Of a stretch of DNA of 36,113 nt, positions 24,924-33,929 are shown piece after piece (position 1 is the first letter of the stretch; the number at the start of each line of letters is the position of its first letter). The notes beneath the pieces are model-generated. The model did not search any database, was not told the origin of the DNA, and saw nothing but the letters and a program-made list of their open reading frames with translations. Origin of the DNA: an uncultured Prevotella sp. (GTDB lineage: Bacteria > Bacteroidota > Bacteroidia > Bacteroidales > Bacteroidaceae); assembly GCA_946183985.1 (NCBI GenBank), contig CAMHDT010000005.1, forward strand, positions 1 to 36,113, read 5' to 3'. The translations under genes and the position numbers were made by a program.

Positions 24924-26798
24924 ATGTTTGAGAATCAACCGAAAGGATTATTCACGTTGGCATTGGCTAACACTGGCGAGCGTTTTGGTTATTATACCAT
25001 GCTGGCCATCTTCACGCTGTTCCTGCAGGCAAAGTTTGGCTATACTGCATCAGAGACCAGCACAATCTTTGCCAGTTTTCTGGCGTGTGTTTATTTTATG
25101 CCCGTTGTTGGTGGTATATTAGCCGACCGCTTTGGCTATGGCAAGATGGTTACTCTGGGCATATGCGTGATGTTTGTGGGCTATGTGCTGCTTTCTATTC
25201 CCTTCGAGGGTGCAGCACCCATGTTTGTTGCCTTATTGGCAATCTCTCTGGGTACAGGTCTTTTTAAGGGTAACCTGCAGGTCATGGTAGGCAATCTTTA
25301 TGATAATCCCAAATATGCAAATCGCCGCGATGTAGCATTCAGCCTATTCTATATGGCCATTAACATCGGTGCACTGTTTGCTCCTACAGCCGCCAACAAG
25401 GTTGCAGGCTATTTTCTTGGAAAGTCGGGGCTAACCTATGACCCTGATATTCCAAGTTTAGCAAATGCGTTGGTGCGTGACTATGATCATGTGACTGTAA
25501 AACAGGTGACGAGCCTTACGAATCTGGCAGAGAAACAGGGCGTGGATAGTGCCAGTTTACAGCCTCTTCAGGAATTCTGCGACAAATATATGTCTGTGCC
25601 AGAACTAGCTAATGCCCCTATATCCAAATTGGGCGCGCATCTGGGTGATGTTGATATAGCTGCAATGCTTCAGCCTCTTAATGAGTTTTCTTCTAATTAT
25701 TTGACTAATCTTTCTGGTGCATATCATTGGGGATTTTCCGTCGCTTGTGTTTCGCTTGTCGTTTCTATGCTCATCTATGTGCTTGGCCGTAGCACTTTCA
25801 AAGGTACGGAGGCTTCGCAAAAGTCGGCAAAGGCCGATGCTAATGTCGCCCCTGTCGAGGAATTGTCGAAAAGTGAAACTAACCAGCGTATTGTTGCATT
25901 GGTATTGGTGTTCTTGGTTGTGTTGTTCTTCTGGATGTCATTCCATCAGAACGGACTTACGCTTACATTCTTTGCCCGTGACTATACTGCTAAGACCATA
26001 TCAGGTATTGGTACAATAGCCTTTAATGTGCTTAATCTGGCCATGATTATCATAGCATTCTATTCGTTGTTCAATATATTCCAAGCGAAGACAACAAAGG
26101 CAAAGGTTATTTCTTGTGTCCTTATCGCTCTCTGTGCAGCAGGTATTTACAGCCTTTATGTAGGTTCTGGCTCTGGACAGGAGATGAAGGTAGGCCCCGA
26201 ACTCTATCAGCAGTTCAATCCCTTCTTTGTGGTGCTGCTCACACCAGTATCGTTGGCTGTATTTGGATGGCTAGCCAAACATGGTAAGGAACCGTCGGCT
26301 CCGAGAAAGATAGGACTGGGTATGATTATTGCAGCCGTAGGATTCTTGGTGATGGCTTTAGGATCATTTGGCTTGCCCAAACCCGAAGTGTCGACTGATT
26401 TAGCCACGGATGGCTGGGCTGCTGCAGAATGGACAACATTCTTTAATCAGTATGTTCCAATGGCAACAAGTGGTGGCACTACTGCTGTTGTTGATTCGTT
26501 CTCACGTGTTTCTCCGGCATGGCTTATCTCGACGTATCTTATCCTTACATTTGCTGAATTGCTGCTTTCGCCCATGGGTATCTCGTTTGTATCGAAGGTG
26601 GCACCTCCGAAGTACAAAGGTTTGATGATGGGCGGATGGTTTGCTGCTACTGCTGTAGGTAACTATATGGTTTCCATTATAGGCTATCTGTGGGGAACTG
26701 TTGAGTTGTGGATGCTCTGGTGCATTCTCATAGCACTTTGCCTGTTGGCTGCACTCTTCATCTTCGCTATTATGAAGCGATTGGAAAAGGTTTGCTAA
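24924..26798 (+). CDS. POT/PTR-family peptide transporter (MFS)
   Basis: 624 residues, about 12-14 membrane helices; proton-coupled di/tripeptide uptake in the family. The N-terminus GLFTLALANTGERFGYYTML is the POT signature region, and LGTGLFKGNLQVMVGNLYD plus YMAINIGALFAPTAA follow. The usual ExxERFxYY reads NTGERFGYY: the first Glu is Asn16, while Glu19 and Arg20 remain. Between helices at about residues 165-265 there is an insertion of about 100 residues (YDPDIPSLANAL...LSGAYHWG), probably periplasmic, then a normal C-terminal half ending FIFAIMKRLEKVC. It starts three bases after the PorT-family stop. Codon use is somewhat more AT-rich than in its neighbours. Confidence 0.9.
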   Translation: MFENQPKGLFTLALANTGERFGYYTMLAIFTLFLQAKFGYTASETSTIFASFLACVYFMPVVGGILADRFGYGKMVTLGICVMFVGYVLLSIPFEGAAPMFVALLAISLGTGLFKGNLQVMVGNLYDNPKYANRRDVAFSLFYMAINIGALFAPTAANKVAGYFLGKSGLTYDPDIPSLANALVRDYDHVTVKQVTSLTNLAEKQGVDSASLQPLQEFCDKYMSVPELANAPISKLGAHLGDVDIAAMLQPLNEFSSNYLTNLSGAYHWGFSVACVSLVVSMLIYVLGRSTFKGTEASQKSAKADANVAPVEELSKSETNQRIVALVLVFLVVLFFWMSFHQNGLTLTFFARDYTAKTISGIGTIAFNVLNLAMIIIAFYSLFNIFQAKTTKAKVISCVLIALCAAGIYSLYVGSGSGQEMKVGPELYQQFNPFFVVLLTPVSLAVFGWLAKHGKEPSAPRKIGLGMIIAAVGFLVMALGSFGLPKPEVSTDLATDGWAAAEWTTFFNQYVPMATSGGTTAVVDSFSRVSPAWLISTYLILTFAELLLSPMGISFVSKVAPPKYKGLMMGGWFAATAVGNYMVSIIGYLWGTVELWMLWCILIALCLLAALFIFAIMKRLEKVC

Positions 26799-26819
26799 CC
26801 CAATTTGAAATATAAATAT

Positions 26820-27815
26820 ATGATGAACGACAAGACGATGCATTGCGCTCGATGGCATGTCTTGCCGTTCATCATTTTGTTATGTGCCGTCTGCCATGTG
26901 TCGTTCAGTCCTGCTGGGGCGCAGACGCTCACCTTTGTCGAACTCAACTGCGAGAATCTCTTTGATACTCGCCACGACTCGCTGAAACAGGATACCGAGT
27001 TTGCGCCTGATGGTGTCCGGCGGTGGACGACATCGAACTACTGGCGCAAACTGAAGCATATAGGGCAGGAGATTCTATCTTGCTCAGCACAACTGCCCGA
27101 CATCGTTGCACTCGTTGAGGTGGAAAACGACTCGGTGTTGCATGCGCTGCTACGCCGTTCGGTGCTCCGACAGGCGGGCTACCAATATCTGATGACGGAA
27201 TCGCCCGATGTGCGTGGCCTTGATGTGGCCCTTGTCTATCAGCCATATGCCTTCCGCCCCATTTGCTATGAGGCCATTGGCGTTGCTCCCTTGCCGGGGA
27301 TGCGCCCCACCCGCGATGTGCTTTACGTGAAGGGACGCTGTCTTTCCGGCGACACCCTTCATATGTTTGTAGTCCATGCGCCCAGTCGCTATGGTGGCGA
27401 GCGGGCCACACGACCCAATCGGATGCAGGTGATGCATACGCTGCTGGCTTACATGCAGACCCTGCCTCAGAATGCCAAGGTCATTGTGGCGGGTGATTTC
27501 AACGACTATGCTGACAGCCCGTCAGTCAGGTTGCTCTGTCGTAATGGACTGCAGAATGTGACAAAGACCGCCGTGGGCACCCACGGTGCCAAGGGCACTT
27601 ACCGCTATCAGGGCAAGTGGCAGTCTATTGACCATGTGCTGGTGTCGCCAGGACTGGCGTCACAAGTAGACTCTGTTTATATCAATGATGCCCCATTCCT
27701 GCTTGAAGACGATCCTCGCTATGGCGGTAAGCGCCCTCGTCGCACATTTCAGGGCTATAGGTATCAGCGCGGCTTCAGCGACCACCTTCCCCTCGTGGTG
27801 CGTTTCCGGTGGTGA
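26820..27815 (+). CDS. Secreted endonuclease/exonuclease/phosphatase-family protein
   Basis: 331 residues from the ATG at 26820; an upstream TTG frame is rejected. A signal peptide ends near SPAGAQ. EEP-superfamily marks in order: FVELNCENLFD (Asn/Glu metal region), DIVALVEVEND, VVHAPSRYGGE, VIVAGDFNDYADSP (the catalytic GDFND) and the terminal FSDHLPLVVRF (Asp/His pair). These enzymes cut phosphodiesters in nucleic acids or phospholipids with Mg2+. Export suggests extracellular or periplasmic DNA or phosphate scavenging, but the substrate is not determined. The gene begins 21 bases after the transporter, perhaps in the same transcript. Confidence 0.85.
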   Translation: MMNDKTMHCARWHVLPFIILLCAVCHVSFSPAGAQTLTFVELNCENLFDTRHDSLKQDTEFAPDGVRRWTTSNYWRKLKHIGQEILSCSAQLPDIVALVEVENDSVLHALLRRSVLRQAGYQYLMTESPDVRGLDVALVYQPYAFRPICYEAIGVAPLPGMRPTRDVLYVKGRCLSGDTLHMFVVHAPSRYGGERATRPNRMQVMHTLLAYMQTLPQNAKVIVAGDFNDYADSPSVRLLCRNGLQNVTKTAVGTHGAKGTYRYQGKWQSIDHVLVSPGLASQVDSVYINDAPFLLEDDPRYGGKRPRRTFQGYRYQRGFSDHLPLVVRFRW

Positions 27816-27869
27816 ACTTAAATTACTAAAAAAACTGTTGCTATTGGGCGGCGTTTGATTTTTTATTCG

Positions 27870-27877
27870 TATATTTG
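27870..27877 (+). promoter_or_regulatory. -7 box (TATATTTG) of the reductase/dehydrogenase genes
   Basis: TATATTTG fits TAnnTTTG and lies 31 bases before the ATG at 27909. The nearest TTTG upstream (27854-27857) is too close for a standard -33 element. Confidence 0.5.
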
Positions 27878-27908
27878 CGGACAAAAATAATATTAATACT
27901 TATTTATT

Positions 27909-28856
27909 ATGCGGTACACGGAATTAGGAAAAACCGGCATGAAGATTTCGCAGTTGAGTTTCGGTGCTTCATCGCTGGGCAGTGTGTTTCATGAAACGAA
28001 CGAAAAAGACAGTTTCGAGGCTGTTGAGGCTGCAGTTGAAGGTGGTATCAACTTCATTGATGTGAGTCCCTATTATGGTCATTACAAGGCCGAGACGGTG
28101 CTGGGAAAGGCGCTGCGCAATATTCCACGCAGCAAATATTACCTGAGTACCAAGGTGGGGCGCTATGGCAAAGATGGCGTCAATACATGGGACTATTCGG
28201 CCAAGCGCGTTACCGACAGTGTCTATGAGAGCATGGAACGGCTAGGCATTGACCATATAGACCTTATCAACGTGCACGATATTGAGTTTCAGGCTGCTCT
28301 GCCTGGCGGACTGCAGAAGGTGGTGGACGAGACACTGCCTGCCCTGGTGAAACTGAAACGTAAGGGCGTGGTGAGCCACGTTGGCATCACCGACCTGCAA
28401 CTGGAAAACCTGAAATGGGTGGTGGAGCATAGTGAGCCCGGCACCGTGGAGAGCATCCTGAACTTCTGCCACTATACGCTCAACGATGATGCGCTTGTAG
28501 ACTATCTTGATTTCTTTGAGCAGCGTGGCATCGGTATCGTCAACGCATCGCCGTTGTCCATGGGACTACTGTCACAACGTGGCGTGCCCGATTGGCATCC
28601 GGCTCCGAAGGCATTGGTGGAGGCCTGCGCTCGTGCCGCTCAATACTGCAATGAGAAAGGTTATCCCATTGAGCGTTTAGCCGTGCAGTTCTCGGTGAGC
28701 AATCCCCGTATTGCCTCAACGTTGTTCTCGTCGGCCAATCCTGCTAATGTGCGCCGTAATATCCAGTGGGCCAACGAGGATCCCGACTGGAATCTTGTGA
28801 ACGAAGTGAAGGCCATCATTGGTCAGCAGCAGCGCGTTACTTGGGCTAATTCATAA
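27909..28856 (+). CDS. Aldo/keto reductase, L-galactose/L-fucose dehydrogenase-like
   Basis: A 315-residue cytosolic NAD(P)-dependent oxidoreductase. The AKR tetrad is visible: Asp51 (FIDVSPYYG), Tyr56, Lys82 (STKVGRYG) and His123 (NVHDIE). The sequence from YTELGKTGMKISQLSFGASSLG to ETVLGKAL resembles the L-galactose dehydrogenase branch, which oxidises C1 of L-galactose or L-fucose to the lactone. The neighbouring zinc dehydrogenase 27 bases downstream could act on the same sugar or its acid. Substrate is inference; no sugar kinase, lactonase or permease gene is adjacent. Confidence 0.85.
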   Translation: MRYTELGKTGMKISQLSFGASSLGSVFHETNEKDSFEAVEAAVEGGINFIDVSPYYGHYKAETVLGKALRNIPRSKYYLSTKVGRYGKDGVNTWDYSAKRVTDSVYESMERLGIDHIDLINVHDIEFQAALPGGLQKVVDETLPALVKLKRKGVVSHVGITDLQLENLKWVVEHSEPGTVESILNFCHYTLNDDALVDYLDFFEQRGIGIVNASPLSMGLLSQRGVPDWHPAPKALVEACARAAQYCNEKGYPIERLAVQFSVSNPRIASTLFSSANPANVRRNIQWANEDPDWNLVNEVKAIIGQQQRVTWANS

Positions 28857-28883
28857 ATTAATCAACATTAAATATCCAAAATA

Positions 28884-29903
28884 ATGAAAGCAATACAAAT
28901 AACTCATTCACAGCAACTTAACATTATCGATATCGAGAAGCCGCAGGCGCCTGGTGACGGTATGGTCTTACTGCGTCTCTGCTATGTAGGTTTTTGCGGT
29001 AGCGACATCAATACCTTCATGGGACGCAACACGATGGCCTTGAATCCGGTGATTCCCGGACATGAGGTAGGAGCCGTCATTGAGGCCGTGGGCGGTGGCG
29101 TGCCAGAAGGACTGAGGCCGGGTATGGTCGTGACATGCAACCCCTATACCAATTGTGGCAAGTGCGCCTCATGCCGCAACCAGCGTGTCAATGCCTGCCA
29201 GCACAACGAAACGCTTGGCGTGCAGCGCGATGGTGCCATGCGCGAATTCATTGTCCTTCCTTGGGAGAAGGTTATTCCTGCCGGGATGCTGACCCCAAAG
29301 ATCTGTGCGCTGGTCGAGCCCATGAGTGTGGGTTTCCATGCCGTGAGCCGTGCGCAGGTCACCGATATTGATGTGGTCATGGTCATTGGCTGTGGCATGG
29401 TAGGCATGGGTGCTATCGTGCGTGCCGTGATGCGTGGTGCCACCGTTGTGGCTGCCGACATAGACGACGGGAAGTTGGCGCTTGCCAAGAAGGTGGGTGC
29501 CCTCTATACCATCAACACCAAGACCGAGAATGTGCATCAGCGACTACTCGATATTACCGGAGGTTTCGGCCCCGATGTGGTGATTGAGGCTGTTGGTAGC
29601 ACGGTGACCTATCAGATGGCCGTCGACGAGGTGGCTTTCACGGGGCGTGTGGTCTGCATAGGCTATGCCAAGACGGAAGTGTCGTTCCAGACCAAGTATT
29701 TTGTGCAGAAAGAACTCGACATTCGCGGCTCGCGCAATGCCCAGCCGTCGGACTTCCGTGCTGTTATCCACTATCTGGAACGCGGCACCTGTCCTGTTGA
29801 CGACCTGATAACGAAGGTCATTAAGCCCGAGCAAGCACTCGAAACCATGCAGTGGTGGGCTCAGAACCCAGGCAAGGTGTTCAGGATTCTGGTGGAGTTT
29901 TGA
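28884..29903 (+). CDS. Zinc-dependent medium-chain alcohol/polyol dehydrogenase
   Basis: 339 residues of the MDR family. Catalytic zinc ligands Cys38 (GFCGSD), His60 and Glu61 (PGHE) are present, and structural zinc is held by Cys91, Cys94, Cys97 and Cys105 (CGKCASCRNQRVNAC). The NAD-binding loop is GCGMVGMG (169-176). Asp190-type residues after VVAAD suggest NAD rather than NADP. It resembles sorbitol, threonine and galactonate-type dehydrogenases. Beside the AKR gene it probably completes a small sugar or sugar-acid oxidation step. The exact substrate cannot be read from the sequence. Confidence 0.87.
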   Translation: MKAIQITHSQQLNIIDIEKPQAPGDGMVLLRLCYVGFCGSDINTFMGRNTMALNPVIPGHEVGAVIEAVGGGVPEGLRPGMVVTCNPYTNCGKCASCRNQRVNACQHNETLGVQRDGAMREFIVLPWEKVIPAGMLTPKICALVEPMSVGFHAVSRAQVTDIDVVMVIGCGMVGMGAIVRAVMRGATVVAADIDDGKLALAKKVGALYTINTKTENVHQRLLDITGGFGPDVVIEAVGSTVTYQMAVDEVAFTGRVVCIGYAKTEVSFQTKYFVQKELDIRGSRNAQPSDFRAVIHYLERGTCPVDDLITKVIKPEQALETMQWWAQNPGKVFRILVEF

Positions 29904-29915
29904 TGAGTTGACCCT

Positions 29916-31106
29916 ATGATGAGATTGTTTTTCCTGATTGGTCTGGCTTGTGCCTCAGCCGTGCAGGGTAGGGCGCAGGTTGGCGTGCCGTTGGTGTATG
30001 ATGTGGAGAATACAGGACAGGGCTGTGAGCAACCGCTTATGCCTGAGCCCAGCCAACTGCCCGTGGTGCACGAACTGCCCGATGCACTTGAGGGTGTAAG
30101 CACCTTTTCCGACTGGGTCAAGCGTCGCAGCGACATAGGTCACATGATTCAGCATTATGGCATCGGTAAGAAGCCGGTAGTCAATGGCGGTCAGGTCTTG
30201 GCCCGCATGGAGGGTGATACCGCTCTGGTGGTCGATGTGACCGTAGAGGGACAGACGCTGACATTGCGTTCCGTTATCCGTTACCCAGAGGTAGGGCAAC
30301 CGCCCTATGCCCTGATGATTGGCACCAGCATGATTTCGCTGCCGCGACAGTTGTTCGACGGGCGGCCTATTGCCACGATGGTATTCCATGAGAAGCAGGT
30401 GAACGACTATGGGCAATGGGGCCAGCATCATGAGCGTGGCGAACATCCGTTCGACCGTCTCTATCCAGCCTTGGCGGCCAATGGTGCCTATAGCGAATGG
30501 GCATGGGGGCTGAGCCGCCTGATAGATGGTTTACAGCAACTGGGTCCGGATGTGACGAAGATTGACACTCGCCACATTGGTGTGACCGGATGTTCCTATG
30601 CTGGCAAGATGGCCCTCTATTGTGGTGCCTTTGATGAGCGCGTGGCATTGACCATAGCGCAGGAGCCCGGGGGTGGTGGTGCCGCTGCATGGCGCAAGTC
30701 GCATGAGTCGGAAGAGAAGGTGGAAGATATTGACAAGACCGACTATCACTGGTTTCTAGAGAGCCAGCGCGATTATTTCAAGGGCGACTCGGTCTATCGG
30801 CTGCCCTACGACCAGCATGAACTGTGTGCCATGGTGTGTCCGCGGGCATTGTTGCTTTTGGGCAATCCCGACTATCCGTGGCTGTCGGATGCGGCCATGC
30901 TGCCATCGGCGCAAGCCGCAGCCAAGGTGTGGGAGCACTTCGGCATTGCCGACCGCATGGGCTGGAGCATTGTTGGCGGTCATGGCCACTGTCAGTTGCC
31001 GCGCAACCAGTGGGCAGAAGTGCAGGCTTTTATAGACCGCTTTCTATTGGACCGTCCTGTAAACACCAGCAGGGTGAGGCGGTTTATGCTTAAGCCGGAG
31101 GAGTAG
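29916..31106 (+). CDS. CE15-like 4-O-methyl-glucuronoyl esterase
   Basis: A 396-residue exported alpha/beta-hydrolase with a signal peptide ending near VQGRAQ. The CE15 pattern is seen: nucleophile Ser227 in TGCSYAGKMAL (family GCSRxGK), then AFDERVALTIAQEPGGGG, where families usually have ESGxGG, and the terminal His of GGHGHCQLP (His356 or His358). CE15 enzymes cut ester bonds between lignin alcohols and the glucuronic acid of xylan. The two changes from the usual motifs (Tyr for Arg after the nucleophile, Pro for Ser) mean substrate preference may differ. It starts 12 bases after the dehydrogenase stop, so it likely shares that operon. Confidence 0.75.
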   Translation: MMRLFFLIGLACASAVQGRAQVGVPLVYDVENTGQGCEQPLMPEPSQLPVVHELPDALEGVSTFSDWVKRRSDIGHMIQHYGIGKKPVVNGGQVLARMEGDTALVVDVTVEGQTLTLRSVIRYPEVGQPPYALMIGTSMISLPRQLFDGRPIATMVFHEKQVNDYGQWGQHHERGEHPFDRLYPALAANGAYSEWAWGLSRLIDGLQQLGPDVTKIDTRHIGVTGCSYAGKMALYCGAFDERVALTIAQEPGGGGAAAWRKSHESEEKVEDIDKTDYHWFLESQRDYFKGDSVYRLPYDQHELCAMVCPRALLLLGNPDYPWLSDAAMLPSAQAAAKVWEHFGIADRMGWSIVGGHGHCQLPRNQWAEVQAFIDRFLLDRPVNTSRVRRFMLKPEE

Positions 31107-31167
31107 GGAAATCGACTGGGCCATATATAAATAGGTAAAAAAAGTGCCTTTTTTGATAAATATGTCG

Positions 31168-31195
31168 TTTGTTTGCAAAAAAAATAGTAATTTTG
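31168..31195 (+). promoter_or_regulatory. Promoter of the nuo operon
   Basis: TTTG (31168-31171), 16 bases, TAATTTTG (31188-31195). The predicted start is near 31202, 37 bases before nuoA. A weak A-run/T-run hairpin at about 31137-31155 may end the upstream transcript. Confidence 0.55.
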
Positions 31196-31238
31196 CAACC
31201 GCTTATAAGTAAACAAGAGTTATAACATTAATAGTTTT

Positions 31239-31589
31239 ATGAATTTCACAATGTTAATTACCGTCCTTGTGACGGCTATTACACTGGTGGCATCAGCCTA
31301 TGTGATGGCGAAACTATTGGGTCCGCGCTCTTATAACAAGATCAAGGGAGAACCGTTTGAATGCGGTATTCCCACGCACGGCTCAAGTTGGATTCCCATT
31401 AATGTAGGCTACTATCTGTTTGCCATCCTCTTCCTCATGTTCGATGTGGAAACGGTGTTTCTGTATCCATGGGCAGTTGTTGTGAAGCAGGCCGGTGGGG
31501 CAGCACTCCTGTCTATTGGCTTCTTCTTGGTTGTATTAGTATTTGGCTTGGCCTATGCCTGGCGGAAAGGAGCACTGGAATGGAAGTAA
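31239..31589 (+). CDS. nuoA: NADH-quinone oxidoreductase subunit A
   Basis: A 116-residue membrane subunit of complex I with three predicted helices. The family segment KIKGEPFECGIPTHGSSW holds the conserved Cys loop, followed by YYLFAILFLMFDVETVFLYPW, in which FDVE is invariant. It sits where the quinone-binding arm meets the membrane. It is the first gene of the operon; the last ten bases overlap nuoB. Confidence 0.95.
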   Translation: MNFTMLITVLVTAITLVASAYVMAKLLGPRSYNKIKGEPFECGIPTHGSSWIPINVGYYLFAILFLMFDVETVFLYPWAVVVKQAGGAALLSIGFFLVVLVFGLAYAWRKGALEWK

Positions 31590-32311
31590 GAAAACCGAAA
31601 ATCAAGGCTTTGCCATACGACGAGTTCAAGGATAACGAGTCGTTGGAAAAGATTGTTGACGAACTCCATGAGGGTGGTGTCAGCGTGGTGACGGGTAATC
31701 TGGACTCACTCATCAACTGGGGACGCTCGAACTCACTGTGGTCACTCACCTTTGCCACATCATGCTGTGGCATCGAGTTCATGGCCTGCGGCTGTGCACG
31801 CTATGACTTCTCGCGCTTTGGTTTCGAGGTGACACGTAACTCACCCCGTCAGGCCGACCTGATTATGTGTGCCGGTACGATTACACATAAGATGGCTCCC
31901 GCACTGAAGCGTCTGTATGACGAGATGGCTGAGCCAAAATATGTGGTGGCTGTGGGTGGCTGTGCCATCAGCGGTGGTCCGTTCAAGTCGAGTTACCACG
32001 TGGTGAAAGGCATTGAGGAAATAGTGCCCGTGGATGTGTTCATCCCCGGCTGTCCTCCCCGTCCAGAGGCAATCCTCTACGGTATGATGCAGTTGCAGCG
32101 CAAAGTGAAAATAGAGAAATTCTTCGGTGGCGCCAACCACAAGCAGACCAGCGAAGAGCGTGAACTGGGCGTGTCGAACGAGGAACTGGTGGCTCGTCGG
32201 CTGGGCGACCATCGTCGCGAGCCGATGGTTATCACAGAGGTTCCCCAGGAGTTTGTTGAAGAAATGAAAACTGCTCAGGCAGAAGCAAAAGTAGAGGAGG
32301 ACAAGGCATGA
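31580..32311 (+). CDS. nuoB: NADH-quinone oxidoreductase subunit B
   Basis: A 243-residue peripheral subunit holding iron-sulfur cluster N2, the last before quinone. Cysteine ligands are seen in ATSCCGIEFMA, VGGCAISGG and PGCPPRPEA, with the usual ARYDFSRFGFEV segment. Two further cysteines (MACGCARYD) lie close by. The start at 31580 overlaps nuoA; the long frame upstream is a shadow. A charged C-terminal tail of about 50 residues extends past the family core. Confidence 0.95.
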   Translation: MEVRKPKIKALPYDEFKDNESLEKIVDELHEGGVSVVTGNLDSLINWGRSNSLWSLTFATSCCGIEFMACGCARYDFSRFGFEVTRNSPRQADLIMCAGTITHKMAPALKRLYDEMAEPKYVVAVGGCAISGGPFKSSYHVVKGIEEIVPVDVFIPGCPPRPEAILYGMMQLQRKVKIEKFFGGANHKQTSEERELGVSNEELVARRLGDHRREPMVITEVPQEFVEEMKTAQAEAKVEEDKA

Positions 32312-33918
32312 AATTAGAATTCTTATCATTCGATTTTGACAAGTTCGCCTCTGAGATGCAGAACTTGAAGAACAAGAAGCACTTCGACTTCCTTGTAACC
32401 ATCGTCGGCGAGGACTTCGGTGAAGAGGGCTTAGGCTGCGTGTATATTCTTGAGAATACAGAAAGCCACGAGCGCTGCAGCGTGAAGATGCTGGCACGTA
32501 CCAAGGTGTGCGGCGATGGCATGGCGTCAAACGGTACAGGCGATATGGATGGGCAAGCCATGGCCTATATCCCCTCTGTGGTCAATATCTGGAAAGGTGC
32601 CGATCTGCTGGAACGTGAGGTCTACGACTTCTTTGGTATCGTGTTTCTGGGACATCCTGACATGCGCCGCCTCTTCCTGCGCAACGACTTCAAGGGACAT
32701 CCGTTCCTGAAGAACTGGAAAGGCACCGACACATATTCGCTTGACGATGATGTGGAGCCCGACCATGGCCTGGAGTTCTATATCGATAAGAACGGCGACC
32801 TGCAGTCGAAGCAGAACCGTCTCTTTACCACTGACGACTATGTCATTAACATCGGCCCGCAGCACCCCTCTACCCATGGTGTACTCCGCTTGCAGACCGT
32901 GCTCAACGGCGAGGTCGTGAAGCGCATCTATCCCCATCTGGGCTATATCCATCGCGGCATAGAGAAGATGTGGGAGTCGATGACCTATCCACAGACTCTG
33001 GCTTTGACCGACCGCCTGAACTATCTCTGCGCCATGCAGCAGCGCCATGCATTGGTGGGCGTTATCGAAGAAGCCATGGAAGTGGAACTCACCGACCGTA
33101 TCCACTATATTCGCACCATCATGGACGAGTTGCAGCGTCTGGACTCTCACCTGCTGTTCACCTCGTGCTGCGCCCAGGACCTGGGTGCTCTTACCGCATT
33201 CCTCTATGGCATGCGCGACCGTGAGCATGTGCTGAACGTGATGGAGGAAACCACGGGCGGACGCCTCATTCAGAACTACTATAGAATCGGTGGCCTGCAG
33301 GACGACATTGATCCTAACTTCGTGAAGAATGTGAAGGACCTCTGCAAGTATCTGCGCCCCATGATCAAGGAGTACATGGATGTGTTCGGCGATAATGTCA
33401 TCACTCACAACCGTTTGGAGAACGTAGGCCCAATGAGCCTCGAAGACTGTATCAACTATGGTGTCACCGGTCCTGCCGGTCGTGCTTCCGGTTGGCAGAA
33501 CGATGTGCGCAAAAATCATCCATATGATATGTATGATAAGGTTCAGTTCGAACAGGTTACCTATGATACCTGCGACTCCATGGGCCGCTATCTGGTGCAT
33601 ATCAATGAGATGTATCAGAGCCTCGACATCATTGAGCAACTCATCGACAATATTCCCGAGGGCGACTTCTATGTGAAACAGAAGCCTATCATCAAGGTGC
33701 CTGAGGGACAGTGGTACTTCTCTGTTGAAGGTGCTGCCGGCGAGTTTGGCGTTTATCTCGACTCCAAGGGCGACAAGAGCCCGTATCGCATGAAGATGCG
33801 CCCCATGGGCCTCTCGCTCGTCGGCGCACTCGATCCCATGCTGCGTGGCCAGAAGATTGCCGACCTGGTGACCACTGGTGCCGCCATTGATATTGTTATA
33901 CCCGACATAGACAGATAA
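32308..33918 (+). CDS. nuoCD: Fused NADH-quinone oxidoreductase subunits C and D
   Basis: 536 residues. Residues 1 to about 165 are NuoC-like (30 kDa; SVVNIWKGADLLEREVYDFFGI, GHPDMRRLFL). From about 190 on is NuoD (49 kDa), beginning IGPQHPSTHGVLRLQ and YPHLGYIHRGIEKMWE, with the quinone-site histidines of GPQHPSTH and the end segment MLRGQKIADLVTTGAAIDIVIPDIDR (by its ends). The ATG overlaps the nuoB stop as ATGA, so translation is coupled. CD fusion is known in several phyla, including Bacteroidetes and gammaproteobacteria. Confidence 0.96.
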   Translation: MKLEFLSFDFDKFASEMQNLKNKKHFDFLVTIVGEDFGEEGLGCVYILENTESHERCSVKMLARTKVCGDGMASNGTGDMDGQAMAYIPSVVNIWKGADLLEREVYDFFGIVFLGHPDMRRLFLRNDFKGHPFLKNWKGTDTYSLDDDVEPDHGLEFYIDKNGDLQSKQNRLFTTDDYVINIGPQHPSTHGVLRLQTVLNGEVVKRIYPHLGYIHRGIEKMWESMTYPQTLALTDRLNYLCAMQQRHALVGVIEEAMEVELTDRIHYIRTIMDELQRLDSHLLFTSCCAQDLGALTAFLYGMRDREHVLNVMEETTGGRLIQNYYRIGGLQDDIDPNFVKNVKDLCKYLRPMIKEYMDVFGDNVITHNRLENVGPMSLEDCINYGVTGPAGRASGWQNDVRKNHPYDMYDKVQFEQVTYDTCDSMGRYLVHINEMYQSLDIIEQLIDNIPEGDFYVKQKPIIKVPEGQWYFSVEGAAGEFGVYLDSKGDKSPYRMKMRPMGLSLVGALDPMLRGQKIADLVTTGAAIDIVIPDIDR

Positions 33919-33929
33919 TAAAAGAAGGT

